Below are positions 40,766 to 49,373 of a stretch of DNA of 64,000 nt, piece after piece. A program made the position numbers and the translations under genes. The notes beneath the pieces are model-generated. The model was not told the DNA's origin. It was given only the letters and a program-made list of their open reading frames with translations, and did no database searches. This DNA comes from Huiozyma naganishii CBS 8797 (lineage: Eukaryota > Ascomycota > Saccharomycetes > Saccharomycetales > Saccharomycetaceae): assembly GCF_000348985.1 (NCBI RefSeq), contig NC_035934.1, forward strand, positions 186,001-250,000, in the 5' to 3' direction. Positions within the stretch are counted from its first letter, which is position 1. Every line of letters begins with the position of its first letter.

Positions 40766-41710
40766 ATGAGTTCGAGGGTCCAGAGGCAAACGGTTACAAT
40801 CACGGAGCCGGTGGTTTATGAGGACGACGGTGGAGAAATGAAGACAGCGACGAAGAAAATCACGAAAAGGATATACACCTGGAATGAAATTCCGGAGTGG
40901 CAGAAGGACAACGAGCACATCATTGATGGCTATGTGCGAGAGACAAACAGTTTTTTGAAGTGTGTACACAGTCTGTTCTACTTGCATAATGAATCCGTGA
41001 ACGTGTACTCACACTTAATTCCCGCTCTGTGCTTCTTTTCCGTTCTTTTCCTTAACAAATATTGTGTGAAAAGCTTCGAGACAACATCGCTCGTGGACTA
41101 CTTATTTATAGATCTATTCTTTCTAGGGGCGTTTACGTGCTTGATATTGAGTAGCACATTCCATTGCTTCAAAAGTCATTCGTTGAAAGTAGCAACTTTT
41201 GGGAATAAACTGGATTACCTGGGAATTGTTGTGCTCATCGTAACCTCTATGATAAGCATACTATATTATGGGTTTTATGACAGTTCGGTAATGTTCTACT
41301 TCTTTTCCTTTGTCACGCTATCCTTCGGGACCGCCTGTGGGGTCGTGTCGTTAAAGGATCATTTCAGGTCCCGTGAATGGAGACCATATAGAGCTGGCTT
41401 GTTTGTTGCCTTTGGATTGTCGGCAATTCTCCCCATTTTGAGTGGTATGTTTGCCTATGGGATCGAAGAGGCTTTCCACAGAATCCAAATAAAATGGATT
41501 ATTTTGGAAGGGGTTTTCTACATTCTTGGTGCGTTTCTGTATGGTATTCGCTTCCCTGAAAAGGGCTCCCCTGGTAAGTACGACATTTGGGGACACTCGC
41601 ACCAAGTGTTCCATATACTGGTGGTAGTCGCAGCACTGTGCCACCTAAAGGGACTCATGGTCTCGTATGAACTGGTACATAAGGGCCTAAGCAGTGCTAC
41701 TAAAGCCTAA
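40766..41710 (+). CDS. IZH2: Izh2, PAQR/haemolysin-III-type membrane protein
   Basis: The product is 314 residues with seven predicted membrane segments. PAQR signatures are YSWDEIPEWQ-like (YTWNEIPEWQKDN), SLFYLHNESVNVYSHLIPA, SSTFHCFKSHS with a metal-ligand His, and the C-terminal IWGHSHQVFHILVV with further His ligands. Izh2 is a plasma-membrane receptor-like protein linked to zinc and sterol homeostasis and to osmotin response in S. cerevisiae. Length and sequence fit Izh2 (317) better than Izh1 or Izh4, and IZH2 (YOL002C) lies beside the CEN15 region next to RRP6. Confidence 0.93.
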   Translation: MSSRVQRQTVTITEPVVYEDDGGEMKTATKKITKRIYTWNEIPEWQKDNEHIIDGYVRETNSFLKCVHSLFYLHNESVNVYSHLIPALCFFSVLFLNKYCVKSFETTSLVDYLFIDLFFLGAFTCLILSSTFHCFKSHSLKVATFGNKLDYLGIVVLIVTSMISILYYGFYDSSVMFYFFSFVTLSFGTACGVVSLKDHFRSREWRPYRAGLFVAFGLSAILPILSGMFAYGIEEAFHRIQIKWIILEGVFYILGAFLYGIRFPEKGSPGKYDIWGHSHQVFHILVVVAALCHLKGLMVSYELVHKGLSSATKA

Positions 41711-41986
41711 TGTGGCCCATCTTTAACAGCCGGTGCTGGCAACAGGGGATCTAAAGGAAAGAATGCTGTATAAACCGCGTTATTTCTCTCATGCTCTCTA
41801 GTACATGGAATGTTCCAATGTCTATCTTTCTTACGGCTATATATATATATACATTCGAATTATGTACAAAAAGAAAGGAGGTAGACCGTGATAGCAGTTC
41901 AGCATGTATTTGAACTGTTAGCAGTTGTTATTGGGCACTGTATTGGGGATGATTGCTACTCAATATCATCATTAAAAAAAATAATA

Positions 41987-42059
41987 TGCTTCCAACCAGA
42001 GTCGAACTGATGATCTCCACATTACTAGTGTGGCGCCTTACCAACTTGGCCATAGAAGC
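41987..42059 (-). tRNA. tRNA-Thr(AGT)
   Basis: On the minus strand, GCTTCTA pairs with TGGAAGC (one G-U) with discriminator A. The anticodon loop contains AGT, giving inosine-GU for threonine codons. The T arm GTTCGACTC is an intact B-box. No intron. An LTR-like start (TGTTGGAA) lies 177 bases upstream of the tRNA 5' end at 42236, the usual Ty target zone. Confidence 0.95.
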
Positions 42060-42235
42060 GGAAGAAGTTTTCTCGAAAAAATTGCTCGTTCGTTATATTC
42101 ATATTATTTTTGCACGAGATCATCACTTTAAAAGGTCGAAACGTAAGATCAACAAAATATAACTATAAACTATATATAGGCTTTATATTGTCAGTAGAAT
42201 GTAGAAAAGACGGAGAGAGAAGAAATATCATGAAG

Positions 42236-42600
42236 TGTTGGAATTCCGCAGATTAATACAGAAATGCGGTAAGAAGTAAAATTAGAGACGCTACAATTGA
42301 GGTAGTGGTCTCGCCAGCTGTCAATCACGCGTTTTTACCCAGATTCGGTAGTAACGCGTAAAATAAAAGCTAACACAAGCCAAAACATTTCCACTTTGGT
42401 TAGGAATAGCCTAATAGGAAAAGTTTTGCATCGTGGACGAAGTGGTTTATTCATCTCAGAATTAACCGTATAAAAGCACACGATATAGCTCGTTTCTCTC
42501 GAAGAATTTTAGCAAGATTAATATTTAATTTTATATTTTATTTAGAGGTTTCTTTCTCACTACGGTGAGGGCAAGAATTCCTTAATACAGGTTAAACAAC
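42236..42600 (+). mobile_element. Probable degenerate LTR fragment
   Basis: TGTTGGAATTCC at 42236 is a typical Ty1/copia LTR 5' end, and a TATA box (TATAAAAG, 42469-42476) lies where an LTR promoter would. The 3' end is not clear; a decayed GAATTCC occurs near 42575, so the right boundary is approximate. It does not resemble the repeats at 27349 and 43016, so it would be another family. Confidence 0.35.
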
Positions 42601-43015
42601 TACATCCTGAGATGTCTTGGTCCAGAGGAACAACCAACAACAAGCTAAGATCCTTCGAGAGCTTCGATCAGTTTTGTATTCGTTTCATCAGTGAATTCCG
42701 TCTTCTTTCATTATCTGTTGTTTTTAATATCAACCTCTGAGTCTGGCTGTCAGGTCTCGGCTTTGAAACATGTCGCTTTTGTTTTCCCCCAGTGTCGAGA
42801 TAGATTTGTCAAATTAGTACGCTGCACACTTTGAACGTGCATTTTCTTGTATTGTTATGCGTGGGTTTGTAGTTGGTGGATTCTGTGGTCTATCTACCAC
42901 TGGCTTGTCATTAACCTCGAAGTTCAGTTCTAATCTATTACCTGAAACTCTTCTGAACAACTTCCCCATTTTTTCACCTACTTTATAGCTTCAATTCCTT
43001 CTCTTGTCTTGATAT

Positions 43016-43241
43016 TGTTGATAGAAGTTTGAAACTGGAGACGTAAGTGAACCATGAGTGTGGTGGGTTCTCCCAGCAGACGGTGCGTGCCCGACGCCGG
43101 AAGCTTCTCCCCGATATGAAGTATATACGGGAAATACATAAATTGCGATGAGAGTTTTTCCTCTTTTATAAGACGATGAGTAATGTAACATTGTACGAAT
43201 ACTTGACATTCCATTTCTGACAGGACCTATAATTTCCAACA
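43016..43241 (+). mobile_element. Old solo-LTR-like element, copy B
   Basis: This stretch of 226 bases begins TGTTGATAG and ends TTCCAACA, giving the TGTTG...CAACA terminal inverted repeat of yeast LTRs. It aligns along most of its length with 27349-27558. Its end is 87 bases upstream of tRNA-Arg(TCT), the preferred zone for Pol III-directed Ty integration. Flanking bases (GATAT and TTTTA) do not match as a target-site duplication, so it is old or recombined. Confidence 0.65.
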
Positions 43242-43328
43242 TTTTACGTCGTATTTAATGTAGTAGTCACGTGCTAAATTATATGCAATCAGAAAAACCT
43301 GTTAAAAATAAATTTTTCAAGAAACTGA

Positions 43329-43400
43329 GCTCGCATGGCGTAATGGCAACGCGTCTGACTTCTAATCAGAAGATTCTGGGTTCGACCCCCAGTGTGAGTG
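43329..43400 (+). tRNA. tRNA-Arg(TCT), first of a tandem pair
   Basis: The 72 bases form a cloverleaf: GCTCGCA pairs with TGTGAGT, and the anticodon loop CTTCTAA gives TCT for AGA codons. GGGTTCGACCC is the B-box arm. It is followed after 19 bases by tRNA-Asp. In S. cerevisiae tRNA-Arg(UCU) and tRNA-Asp(GUC) form known dimeric genes transcribed as one precursor from the first promoter, and the same is likely here. Confidence 0.96.
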
Positions 43401-43419
43401 CTCTGTCTTCTTCCCTCTT

Positions 43420-43491
43420 TCCGCGATAGTTTAATGGTTAGAATGGGCGCTTGTCGCGTGCCAGATCGGGGTTCAATTCCCCGTCGCGGAG
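43420..43491 (+). tRNA. tRNA-Asp(GTC), second of a tandem pair
   Basis: TCCGCGA pairs with TCGCGGA, discriminator G. The anticodon is GTC in CGCTTGTCGCGTG, and GGGGTTCAATTCCCC is the T arm. The sequence is almost identical to S. cerevisiae tRNA-Asp. The 19-base spacer from tRNA-Arg has no T-run long enough for strong Pol III termination (longest run three), which supports a dimeric precursor; a T4 run follows this gene at 43497-43500. Confidence 0.96.
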
Positions 43492-43748
43492 TTTACTTTT
43501 TGGCTTTCTTTTTGTCCTGGACCGCCGGTTCAGTTTCGCGCCCTGCAATATCCCAAGAAAACCCAGCCCGGATGCTCAATTTAATCCCTATTCTGTGTTT
43601 TTAGTTGTTTCTTGGTACACGCTATAAAAAAAGTACTTGATCATCTATACACCCCACGCCATCTAATATCATTCCCTTAACATTTTTGTATTGTTTTATT
43701 GTATATCTCTATGCTCTATGCCCATATGTATCTTTTGCAAGTAGTGAA

Positions 43749-45440
43749 TCATTTTTTGGAGTTGATACAAGCGGTCAACTTGGCCTGTGCAATTAAATTT
43801 GAAGGGGCGTCCATCACGGGCAGCATGACTTCTATCATTCTGATCTTACTTGGCTCATTGAACTGTTTATCCTGCGTCAGAGTTTGCCATTCACCCGTTG
43901 TGGTTATCTTGACATTTTCATAATCGTTTGCGCCGAAAGCTTCCAACAGTTTTGTATGCCTCCAAGGTTGAATAGCGTTATACCCGGCGTTGGGTCCATG
44001 AATTAGTCTCTCGATGGTATAACCGTTGTTATTTAAGACGAAAAGGTACGGTTTCAAGTCCCACCTAATCAGCGTTGAAATTTCCTGGACGGTCAATTGT
44101 AGTGACCCGTCACCGATGAACAGGATGACCCTTTTGCTTGGGTCTATCTCTTCAGCTGCAAACGATGCACCCAGAACTGCACCACCAGTGAACCCAATGG
44201 ATCCCCATAGCACCTGCGAGATCCCGATTGTGTTATTGGGGAATAGCGATTGGTTTATACCAAAGGCGGCAGTCCCCGTTTCAGTTAGGATTATGTCGCC
44301 GTCCCTGAAAAACTTGGACACCTCGTTCCACATCCACTCTTGGCGCAAAATTGTGTCTGGAGGGCATGGTTCGTTTGGTGTGAGCCTTGGGGGTAGGGGC
44401 ACTGGTGTATAGCCCTTCACCGCGCTACCCACAACAGCCAACAGCTTGTTTAGGACAAATTTCATTTGTACCCCTGGGAAAGTGGCATTTCTGATCTTGA
44501 TGTAATCTGAGTGGAACTCCACGATGTTTTTTGTTTTGTAAGAGTACGAAAACGAACCCGTGTTGAAGTCAGAGAGTAGTGCGCCGACGGACAGAATCAA
44601 ATCGGCAGACTCAACAGCGTTCCTGACATTTTCATTCGATAGGGTTCCCACATAAACCCCACCAAACCGAGGGTTTCTTTCGTCAATCGTTCCCTTCCCC
44701 ATTGGCGTGACGAAGGCGGGGAACTGCGTCATGTCGATCAGTTTGTTCGTCTCCACCTTCACGTCATGTCTCCCAGCACACGCATCGGCCAGAATGACGG
44801 GATTCGACGCCTCCTCGATCAGTTCAAGCACCGTTTCGATGACCTCGTTCTCAGCCTCTTGGTCGTTTGGCTTCAAAGTCAAGTCGATGGGTGTCTCCAA
44901 AAGATGTGTGGGCACAGGCAAGTCGACCAAGTTAGCGGGCAATCCGAGATAAACGGGCCTCTGCGTCACGTAAGTGGTCCTAATGCAGCGGTCAATCTCT
45001 GCTGGTGCAGTCCCAATATCGGTGACCATCGCTGTGGTCTCTGAAATGTTGGCAGACATTCTGTGGAACACGGTGAAGTCTCCGTTCCCGAGCGTGTGAT
45101 GCAGCAACAATTGCTTCGCCTGCGACGAGATTGAGGGGACACCGACCACATGCAGGACCCCAACGTGCTCCGCATACGAACCGGCAATACCGTTCAAAGC
45201 GGACAACTCACCGACACCAAACGTCGTTATAATACACGCCATCCCCTTGACTCTCGCGTACCCGTCAGCGGCATAGGCGGCGTTCAATTCGTTGGCGTTA
45301 CCGGCCCATCTCATTCCGGGAACCTCATAGATTTTGTCCAGCAATGATAAGTTGAAATCACCGGGCAGACCAAATATCGTCTTGACGTCCACTTGGTACA
45401 GTCTCTCAAACAGGTAGCGTCCCAGTGTCAAATCAGGCAT
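43749..45440 (-). CDS. PDC1: Pyruvate decarboxylase
   Basis: The product is 563 residues, the standard length. Active-site features are PGDFN (Asp28), NANELNAAYAADG (Glu51), LLLHHTLGNGDF (His114-His115) and the thiamine diphosphate/Mg motif GDGSLQLTVQ...LNNNGYTIE, with Asn where S. cerevisiae has Asp after the metal-ligand Asn. The regulatory Cys221 appears kept (DACAGRHD). The enzyme makes acetaldehyde and CO2 from pyruvate. It stands next to STU2 as PDC1 does in S. cerevisiae, so it is the positional ortholog. However, only 229 bases separate it from STU2 and its codons are not strongly biased, unlike a main glycolytic gene. Confidence 0.93.
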   Translation of the reverse strand: MPDLTLGRYLFERLYQVDVKTIFGLPGDFNLSLLDKIYEVPGMRWAGNANELNAAYAADGYARVKGMACIITTFGVGELSALNGIAGSYAEHVGVLHVVGVPSISSQAKQLLLHHTLGNGDFTVFHRMSANISETTAMVTDIGTAPAEIDRCIRTTYVTQRPVYLGLPANLVDLPVPTHLLETPIDLTLKPNDQEAENEVIETVLELIEEASNPVILADACAGRHDVKVETNKLIDMTQFPAFVTPMGKGTIDERNPRFGGVYVGTLSNENVRNAVESADLILSVGALLSDFNTGSFSYSYKTKNIVEFHSDYIKIRNATFPGVQMKFVLNKLLAVVGSAVKGYTPVPLPPRLTPNEPCPPDTILRQEWMWNEVSKFFRDGDIILTETGTAAFGINQSLFPNNTIGISQVLWGSIGFTGGAVLGASFAAEEIDPSKRVILFIGDGSLQLTVQEISTLIRWDLKPYLFVLNNNGYTIERLIHGPNAGYNAIQPWRHTKLLEAFGANDYENVKITTTGEWQTLTQDKQFNEPSKIRMIEVMLPVMDAPSNLIAQAKLTACINSKK

Positions 45441-45669
45441 GGCTTTTCTAATGGTCTCTTGAGTGTTCTCCAGCGAAACTGACCGTCATCCAAAGCAATG
45501 GAGTGTGCGTATGACAGCAGATGTGGGGACCACAGTAGAGATAAAGTGAAAGAAAAAAATTTGTTAAATGTGAGACGATCTTTCAATGGAAGAGGTCGTT
45601 TGTATACAGTGATGCTGACGAGTTTGGCGGGGGCCACGTTCTGGTAACGGTGGTGGTCGTTGCAATAGC

Positions 45670-47970
45670 TTAGCGGTTCTTCATGCGCTCTATGCGTTCG
45701 CGGAGTCGGCGGGTGACCTCTGCCGCCTTGTGCCAGCTTTCCTCGATGTCTTGCGGGTTGCGGACGGCGCTGTTTATTGATGCCGGTGCCGGTGCCGTTG
45801 CAGTTGCCGTTGTCGTTGCTGGCGACGGCGACAGCGATGAAGCAGGGTTGATGGTGGATGTTAGAGTTCTTGGCTTCTTGGTGGAGGTGTGGCTGGAAGG
45901 TGTATCCAATTGTAGGTGTGTAACGCGTTTCGGCAAGTCTTCGCTTGCATTGCTTGGTCTTCTGGATATCTGTCGTTCGTCATTGGCGTTCATCGCTTTC
46001 TGCCTCCATTGGTCCAGCTCAGACTGCAGTGCATCCAGTTTCCTCTTCAAAGATTCGTTGTCCTGAATCAGCACATCGTTGGCTCTCCGCAGTTCTGCCT
46101 TCTCCTCGGTAAGTGTCTTGATCTGCCGCACGTATTGTTCCTTGTCTACCGTGGGTTGCGGCGGTGCTGGCTTGACCTGCTTTTCTATCTTTAAGGGTGA
46201 GGACGCGACCCTTTTAGCGGGGACGAGTTGCCCCGGCGGGGCGAGAGTAACGGGCGAGCTCTTCATCGGTTGCCTCGAGGCAGATCTGGGTCGCTGGATA
46301 GGTACATTGCCCGCGGAATGCGCAGAGACGGGTCTCTGGGAGGGTGGACCTGTAGCCGGTGGGCCCGCCGCAGGGGGTCCCTCCCTTTGTATGCACTGCT
46401 CGATCTTCTTCCGCTTCAAGTTATCCAGGGATGCAATGAAATCGTACACGACCCCACCGTCCGCGTTGTTCAGCACTTTCATCAAGAGAGCGAAAGTTCT
46501 GAATGCCTCGTCTCTTACTTTCACTTGGGTGTCGTTGACCATCTTGGAGAAAGTATCGATAATGCGTAGTCCTTCGTTCAAGTTGCGTACGAGGGAATCG
46601 GTGAATTTCCGGTGGAAACATTCCGTTAGGATGTAGTTGAACAGTTTGGTGCACTCCAATTTAATTGCCGGTATCTTGCTGTTTTGCAACTTGTTTAGCA
46701 ATTCTTTCAAGATCAGATCCTCGTGAACCCATGGGTTGAAGATTCTACATACCGTTTGGAATGTCCTGTGTACCGCATCAATGACGTTCTTTTTCTGTTC
46801 TTTGGTCTTCTCCAGGATAGGTCCCACGACGACACTACAAAACTGGTCAGGAATCCGCTTCTTGTTCATCTTGTTGAAAATGCTGTCTGTGCACTCTAGG
46901 GACAAATGGACACATTGTAGGTTGACATCTTTGTGGATGACGTTTGCCAAAGTTCTCAGCAGCTCCAAAAGCTGGTCGACGGCCGCGTGCGACGTTTGTA
47001 GTCTCTTCATTTTGTTCAACTGTTGCTGCAACTCCTCTAAAGTCTCCACTCTTTCCTTCCATTTTGAGGATTTGATCATTGGGTAGAAATTCCCTGGCAT
47101 CTCCAGTTCTTGCTCCGGGAGCAGGTCCTCCATTTGCTCCTGCAGGTCCATGTTTGTGTCACCATCTTCATCAACGGACGGCGCGATCTGCTCTGCGTCA
47201 CCTTGCCCAGCAGCCTGTGGCACCTGCCAATGGAAGAGCACTTTTTCCTGAGGTTCCTGTGCCACTGCCAGTTTCTTGTCCAGATCCTTCAACTGCATTG
47301 GTTTCAACTGCGGGATAATGATTTCCTCCAATATTGTTCTGTCCTTGTTGAGTGCTAAGTATACGGCCACTATCACATCTAGCGTGTTGGATCTAACCGT
47401 TTTGTCCGCGTGCCCAGCGAGTTTCGGCAGCGGGCCCATGAGGGTCGCCAAGAACTGCGACAGCGAGGGCCCCCTGATGTTCACAAATTGGAAGTTAGCC
47501 ACGAGGTCCGCGACCACTTTCAAAGTCGCCGCGATCAGTTTCGGGATCTTGATCAGCGGTAGCTGTGCAACCAGCGTACTTGCCGTTTGCTCCACAGATT
47601 GATCCAGTGAACACAACAACACAATACAGTGCTCCGCGGCTGCCTTGCCCCGGGCTCTGGACGAGTTAAGCGGCTTCTGCACGATCGCGGGGACCAGCGT
47701 CTCCACGGGTGGTTCCCCAACCTCTCCACCAGCCACCATCTTCTGCAACAGACGCTCCAGCGCAACGACCGCGTTCTCCTGCGCGACGACGTTTGCGTCC
47801 ACGACGTACTTCGCAAAGTTGCCCAGTTGCGACGCGCCCTCCCCAGACAGTGGGCCGGGCCTCGAAAACTGGCTCTCCAGCCTCTGAAACCCGAGCGCAC
47901 GCGCCTTCCACAGCTTGTGCCGCACCAATTCCTCCACAGCTAACCCCGTATAGTCCTCTTCAGTCTCCAT
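45670..47970 (-). CDS. STU2: Stu2, XMAP215/TOG-domain microtubule polymerase
   Basis: The product is 766 residues. Two TOG domains of HEAT repeats (about 1-240, starting LWKARALGFQRLESQF, and about 285-530) bind tubulin dimers. A basic Ser/Pro-rich linker follows (about 535-620), then a coiled coil at about 625-680 (EEKAELRRANDVLIQDNESL region) for dimerisation, and a C-terminal helix (VTRRLRERIERMKNR). S. cerevisiae Stu2 is longer (888). Stu2 acts at kinetochores, spindle poles and plus ends. Adjacent to the PDC gene as YLR045C is to YLR044C. Confidence 0.93.
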   Translation of the reverse strand: METEEDYTGLAVEELVRHKLWKARALGFQRLESQFSRPGPLSGEGASQLGNFAKYVVDANVVAQENAVVALERLLQKMVAGGEVGEPPVETLVPAIVQKPLNSSRARGKAAAEHCIVLLCSLDQSVEQTASTLVAQLPLIKIPKLIAATLKVVADLVANFQFVNIRGPSLSQFLATLMGPLPKLAGHADKTVRSNTLDVIVAVYLALNKDRTILEEIIIPQLKPMQLKDLDKKLAVAQEPQEKVLFHWQVPQAAGQGDAEQIAPSVDEDGDTNMDLQEQMEDLLPEQELEMPGNFYPMIKSSKWKERVETLEELQQQLNKMKRLQTSHAAVDQLLELLRTLANVIHKDVNLQCVHLSLECTDSIFNKMNKKRIPDQFCSVVVGPILEKTKEQKKNVIDAVHRTFQTVCRIFNPWVHEDLILKELLNKLQNSKIPAIKLECTKLFNYILTECFHRKFTDSLVRNLNEGLRIIDTFSKMVNDTQVKVRDEAFRTFALLMKVLNNADGGVVYDFIASLDNLKRKKIEQCIQREGPPAAGPPATGPPSQRPVSAHSAGNVPIQRPRSASRQPMKSSPVTLAPPGQLVPAKRVASSPLKIEKQVKPAPPQPTVDKEQYVRQIKTLTEEKAELRRANDVLIQDNESLKRKLDALQSELDQWRQKAMNANDERQISRRPSNASEDLPKRVTHLQLDTPSSHTSTKKPRTLTSTINPASSLSPSPATTTATATAPAPASINSAVRNPQDIEESWHKAAEVTRRLRERIERMKNR

Positions 47971-48069
47971 ACCCAGCCTTCTTCTCCTGTTGTCCTGTTG
48001 TTGTTGTTGTTGATGTTTAGCGCCGGTTCGATTTGTTTACAATTGAAATACGATCTCGAGAAGACGGTG

Positions 48070-48810
48070 ATGGCGATGGCGACAGCGGTGAGGGACGCGA
48101 TTGAGGCAGCTGTGGTGTTGCAGGCTGACATGGGTATGGCGGACGAGTACGAGAGCGTGGAGAGTGCGCAGGTGCAAGTGTGCGAGCTGTCGCGGCATTT
48201 CTTCGAGAAGGGGTGGTGTGTCGGGACCGCTGGCGCGATGAGCGTTCGGGCTGTCGCTGCCGCTGGGGCCAGTCCCGCAAAGCAGTTGGTCGTTGTGACG
48301 CCCTCTGGTGTGCCGAAGGAGCAGCTGGTTCCTTCGGACCTGCACCTGGTTCAATTGGATGGGACCGCGGTGCACACGCCGCCGCAACGTGCCAAGATCA
48401 GCGACTGTGCGGCCCTGTTCCTTGAGTGCCACCGGACGCGGTTCTGTGCTGCGGTGATCCACACGCACTCACAGAACGCGGTGCTCGTGTCACTGCTTCA
48501 CGGGGACAGTTTCCGGATCTCACACATGGAGCAACTGAAGGCGCTCCCCGGTAATGGTGGTGGTGGTGGTGCCAACTTGCAATTCCAGGACGAGCTCGTC
48601 GTCCCGATCATCGACAACACGCCGACGGAGCACGAGCTTCTCCCGGCGTTGCAACGAGTGCTCTCGGAAAACCCTACAGCGTGCGCCGTGATCGTGAGAC
48701 GCCACGGACTGTTCGTCTGGGGGCCCACGACGCAGAAGTGCAAAGTGTACCACGAGTCTCTCGACTACTTATTCGAACTGTCTCTGCGCATGCACATGCT
48801 GGGTGTGTAG
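48070..48810 (+). CDS. MDE1: Mde1, methylthioribulose-1-phosphate dehydratase
   Basis: The product is 246 residues (S. cerevisiae 244), a class II aldolase-like zinc enzyme of the methionine salvage pathway. Motifs are FFEKGWCVGTAGAMSVR (usual GTGGGIS, here GTAGAMS), LVVVTPSGVPKEQLVPSDL, the zinc site HTHSQNAV and RRHGLFVWGPT with a further His. The ATG at 48070 is chosen because length fits and GC-rich, codon-like composition begins there. Alternatives are ATGs at 48013 and 48136 (MADEYESV). The gene is divergent from STU2 with only 99 bases between starts. A Gly-run (GNGGGGGAN) is a local insertion. Confidence 0.9.
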   Translation: MAMATAVRDAIEAAVVLQADMGMADEYESVESAQVQVCELSRHFFEKGWCVGTAGAMSVRAVAAAGASPAKQLVVVTPSGVPKEQLVPSDLHLVQLDGTAVHTPPQRAKISDCAALFLECHRTRFCAAVIHTHSQNAVLVSLLHGDSFRISHMEQLKALPGNGGGGGANLQFQDELVVPIIDNTPTEHELLPALQRVLSENPTACAVIVRRHGLFVWGPTTQKCKVYHESLDYLFELSLRMHMLGV

Positions 48811-48865
48811 TACCCACCATGAATGACGCACACATACATACGTACACATATCCAAACCACTACCT

Positions 48866-49174
48866 TCAATCTCTTCGGTTCCATACTTGTGCCCATATGA
48901 GGTGTTCCTGTGGTACGTTGTTCTTCGTGTCGGCGTAGTACCGTTCCCCCTCATCTACTGCTGTTTCCCCAGTGGTGGCGGTGGTGTTTGCAGGACACAG
49001 CCCAACACAGACCACCTCAGACCCGCGCAGAACACGCACACAGTGCTGACCAGCGGTCCACAGCAGCAGGTTCACGTTCTTGTCGAACCCGACAAGCGTC
49101 GCCTGCTGCACGCACCCGCTCGTCAGCACCACGACGACGTCCCGATTCAGGTACTCCTTCAACAGCGGGCTCAT
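48866..49174 (-). CDS. LSM8: Lsm8, nuclear U6 snRNA-binding Sm-like protein
   Basis: The product is 102 residues with the bipartite Sm fold: LKEYLNRDVVVVLTSGCVQQATLVGFDKNVNLLL (Sm1, start shown by MSPLLKEYL) and a second motif with LRGSEVVCVGL. The Lsm2-8 ring binds the 3' end of U6 snRNA and supports splicing. The frame extends 28 codons upstream to 49258 without a family-like sequence; the ATG at 49174 aligns with Lsm8. Position between MDE1 and MER2 follows YJR024C, YJR022W, YJR021C. Confidence 0.92.
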   Translation of the reverse strand: MSPLLKEYLNRDVVVVLTSGCVQQATLVGFDKNVNLLLWTAGQHCVRVLRGSEVVCVGLCPANTTATTGETAVDEGERYYADTKNNVPQEHLIWAQVWNRRD

Positions 49175-49303
49175 CGACTGCCGGGAGTGTGTGTGCGTCG
49201 CTGACTGGAGGGCTGCAGACACACCGTCAACTCGTGCGCATCTCTCCTCACAGTACACTACGATATATCATATATTACATTTATTATATTACATTGAAGG
49301 GAA

Positions 49304-49310
49304 GGCGGCT
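49304..49310 (+). promoter_or_regulatory. URS1-like Ume6 site before MER2
   Basis: AAGGCGGCT (core GGCGGCT at 49304-49310) matches seven of nine bases of the URS1 consensus TCGGCGGCT and lies 64 bases before the MER2 start. URS1 bound by Ume6 represses early meiotic genes in mitosis and activates them with Ime1 in meiosis. The site suits the assignment of the downstream gene. Confidence 0.5.
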
Positions 49311-49373
49311 TTGACGGTTAACAAGTTTGAGAGGTTTGAAGGTTCGCCAGCATCGCCAGCTCTAGTGTTCCTA

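Larger units (their letters stand above)
42060..43328. other. LTR-rich interval between tRNA genes
   Basis: This stretch of 1.27 kb lies between tRNA-Thr and tRNA-Arg and holds no protein gene. Copy B of the LTR-like repeat is at 43016-43241 and a second LTR-like fragment starts at 42236. TTTTATATTTT at 42529-42539 matches the 11-base ARS consensus of S. cerevisiae; GTCACGTG at about 43266 is an E-box. The interval also marks a synteny break: IZH2 on the left, PDC-STU2 on the right. Confidence 0.45.

Noticed and set aside
42236..43241. A single 1-kb LTR bounded by TGTTGGAA and TTCCAACA
   Set aside because: Yeast LTRs are far shorter, and the right part alone (43016-43241) aligns end to end with the repeat at 27349-27558.
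46079..46636. 185-codon plus-strand frame opposite STU2
   Set aside because: Antisense to a clear STU2 coding region; the composition mirrors the GC-rich STU2 linker.
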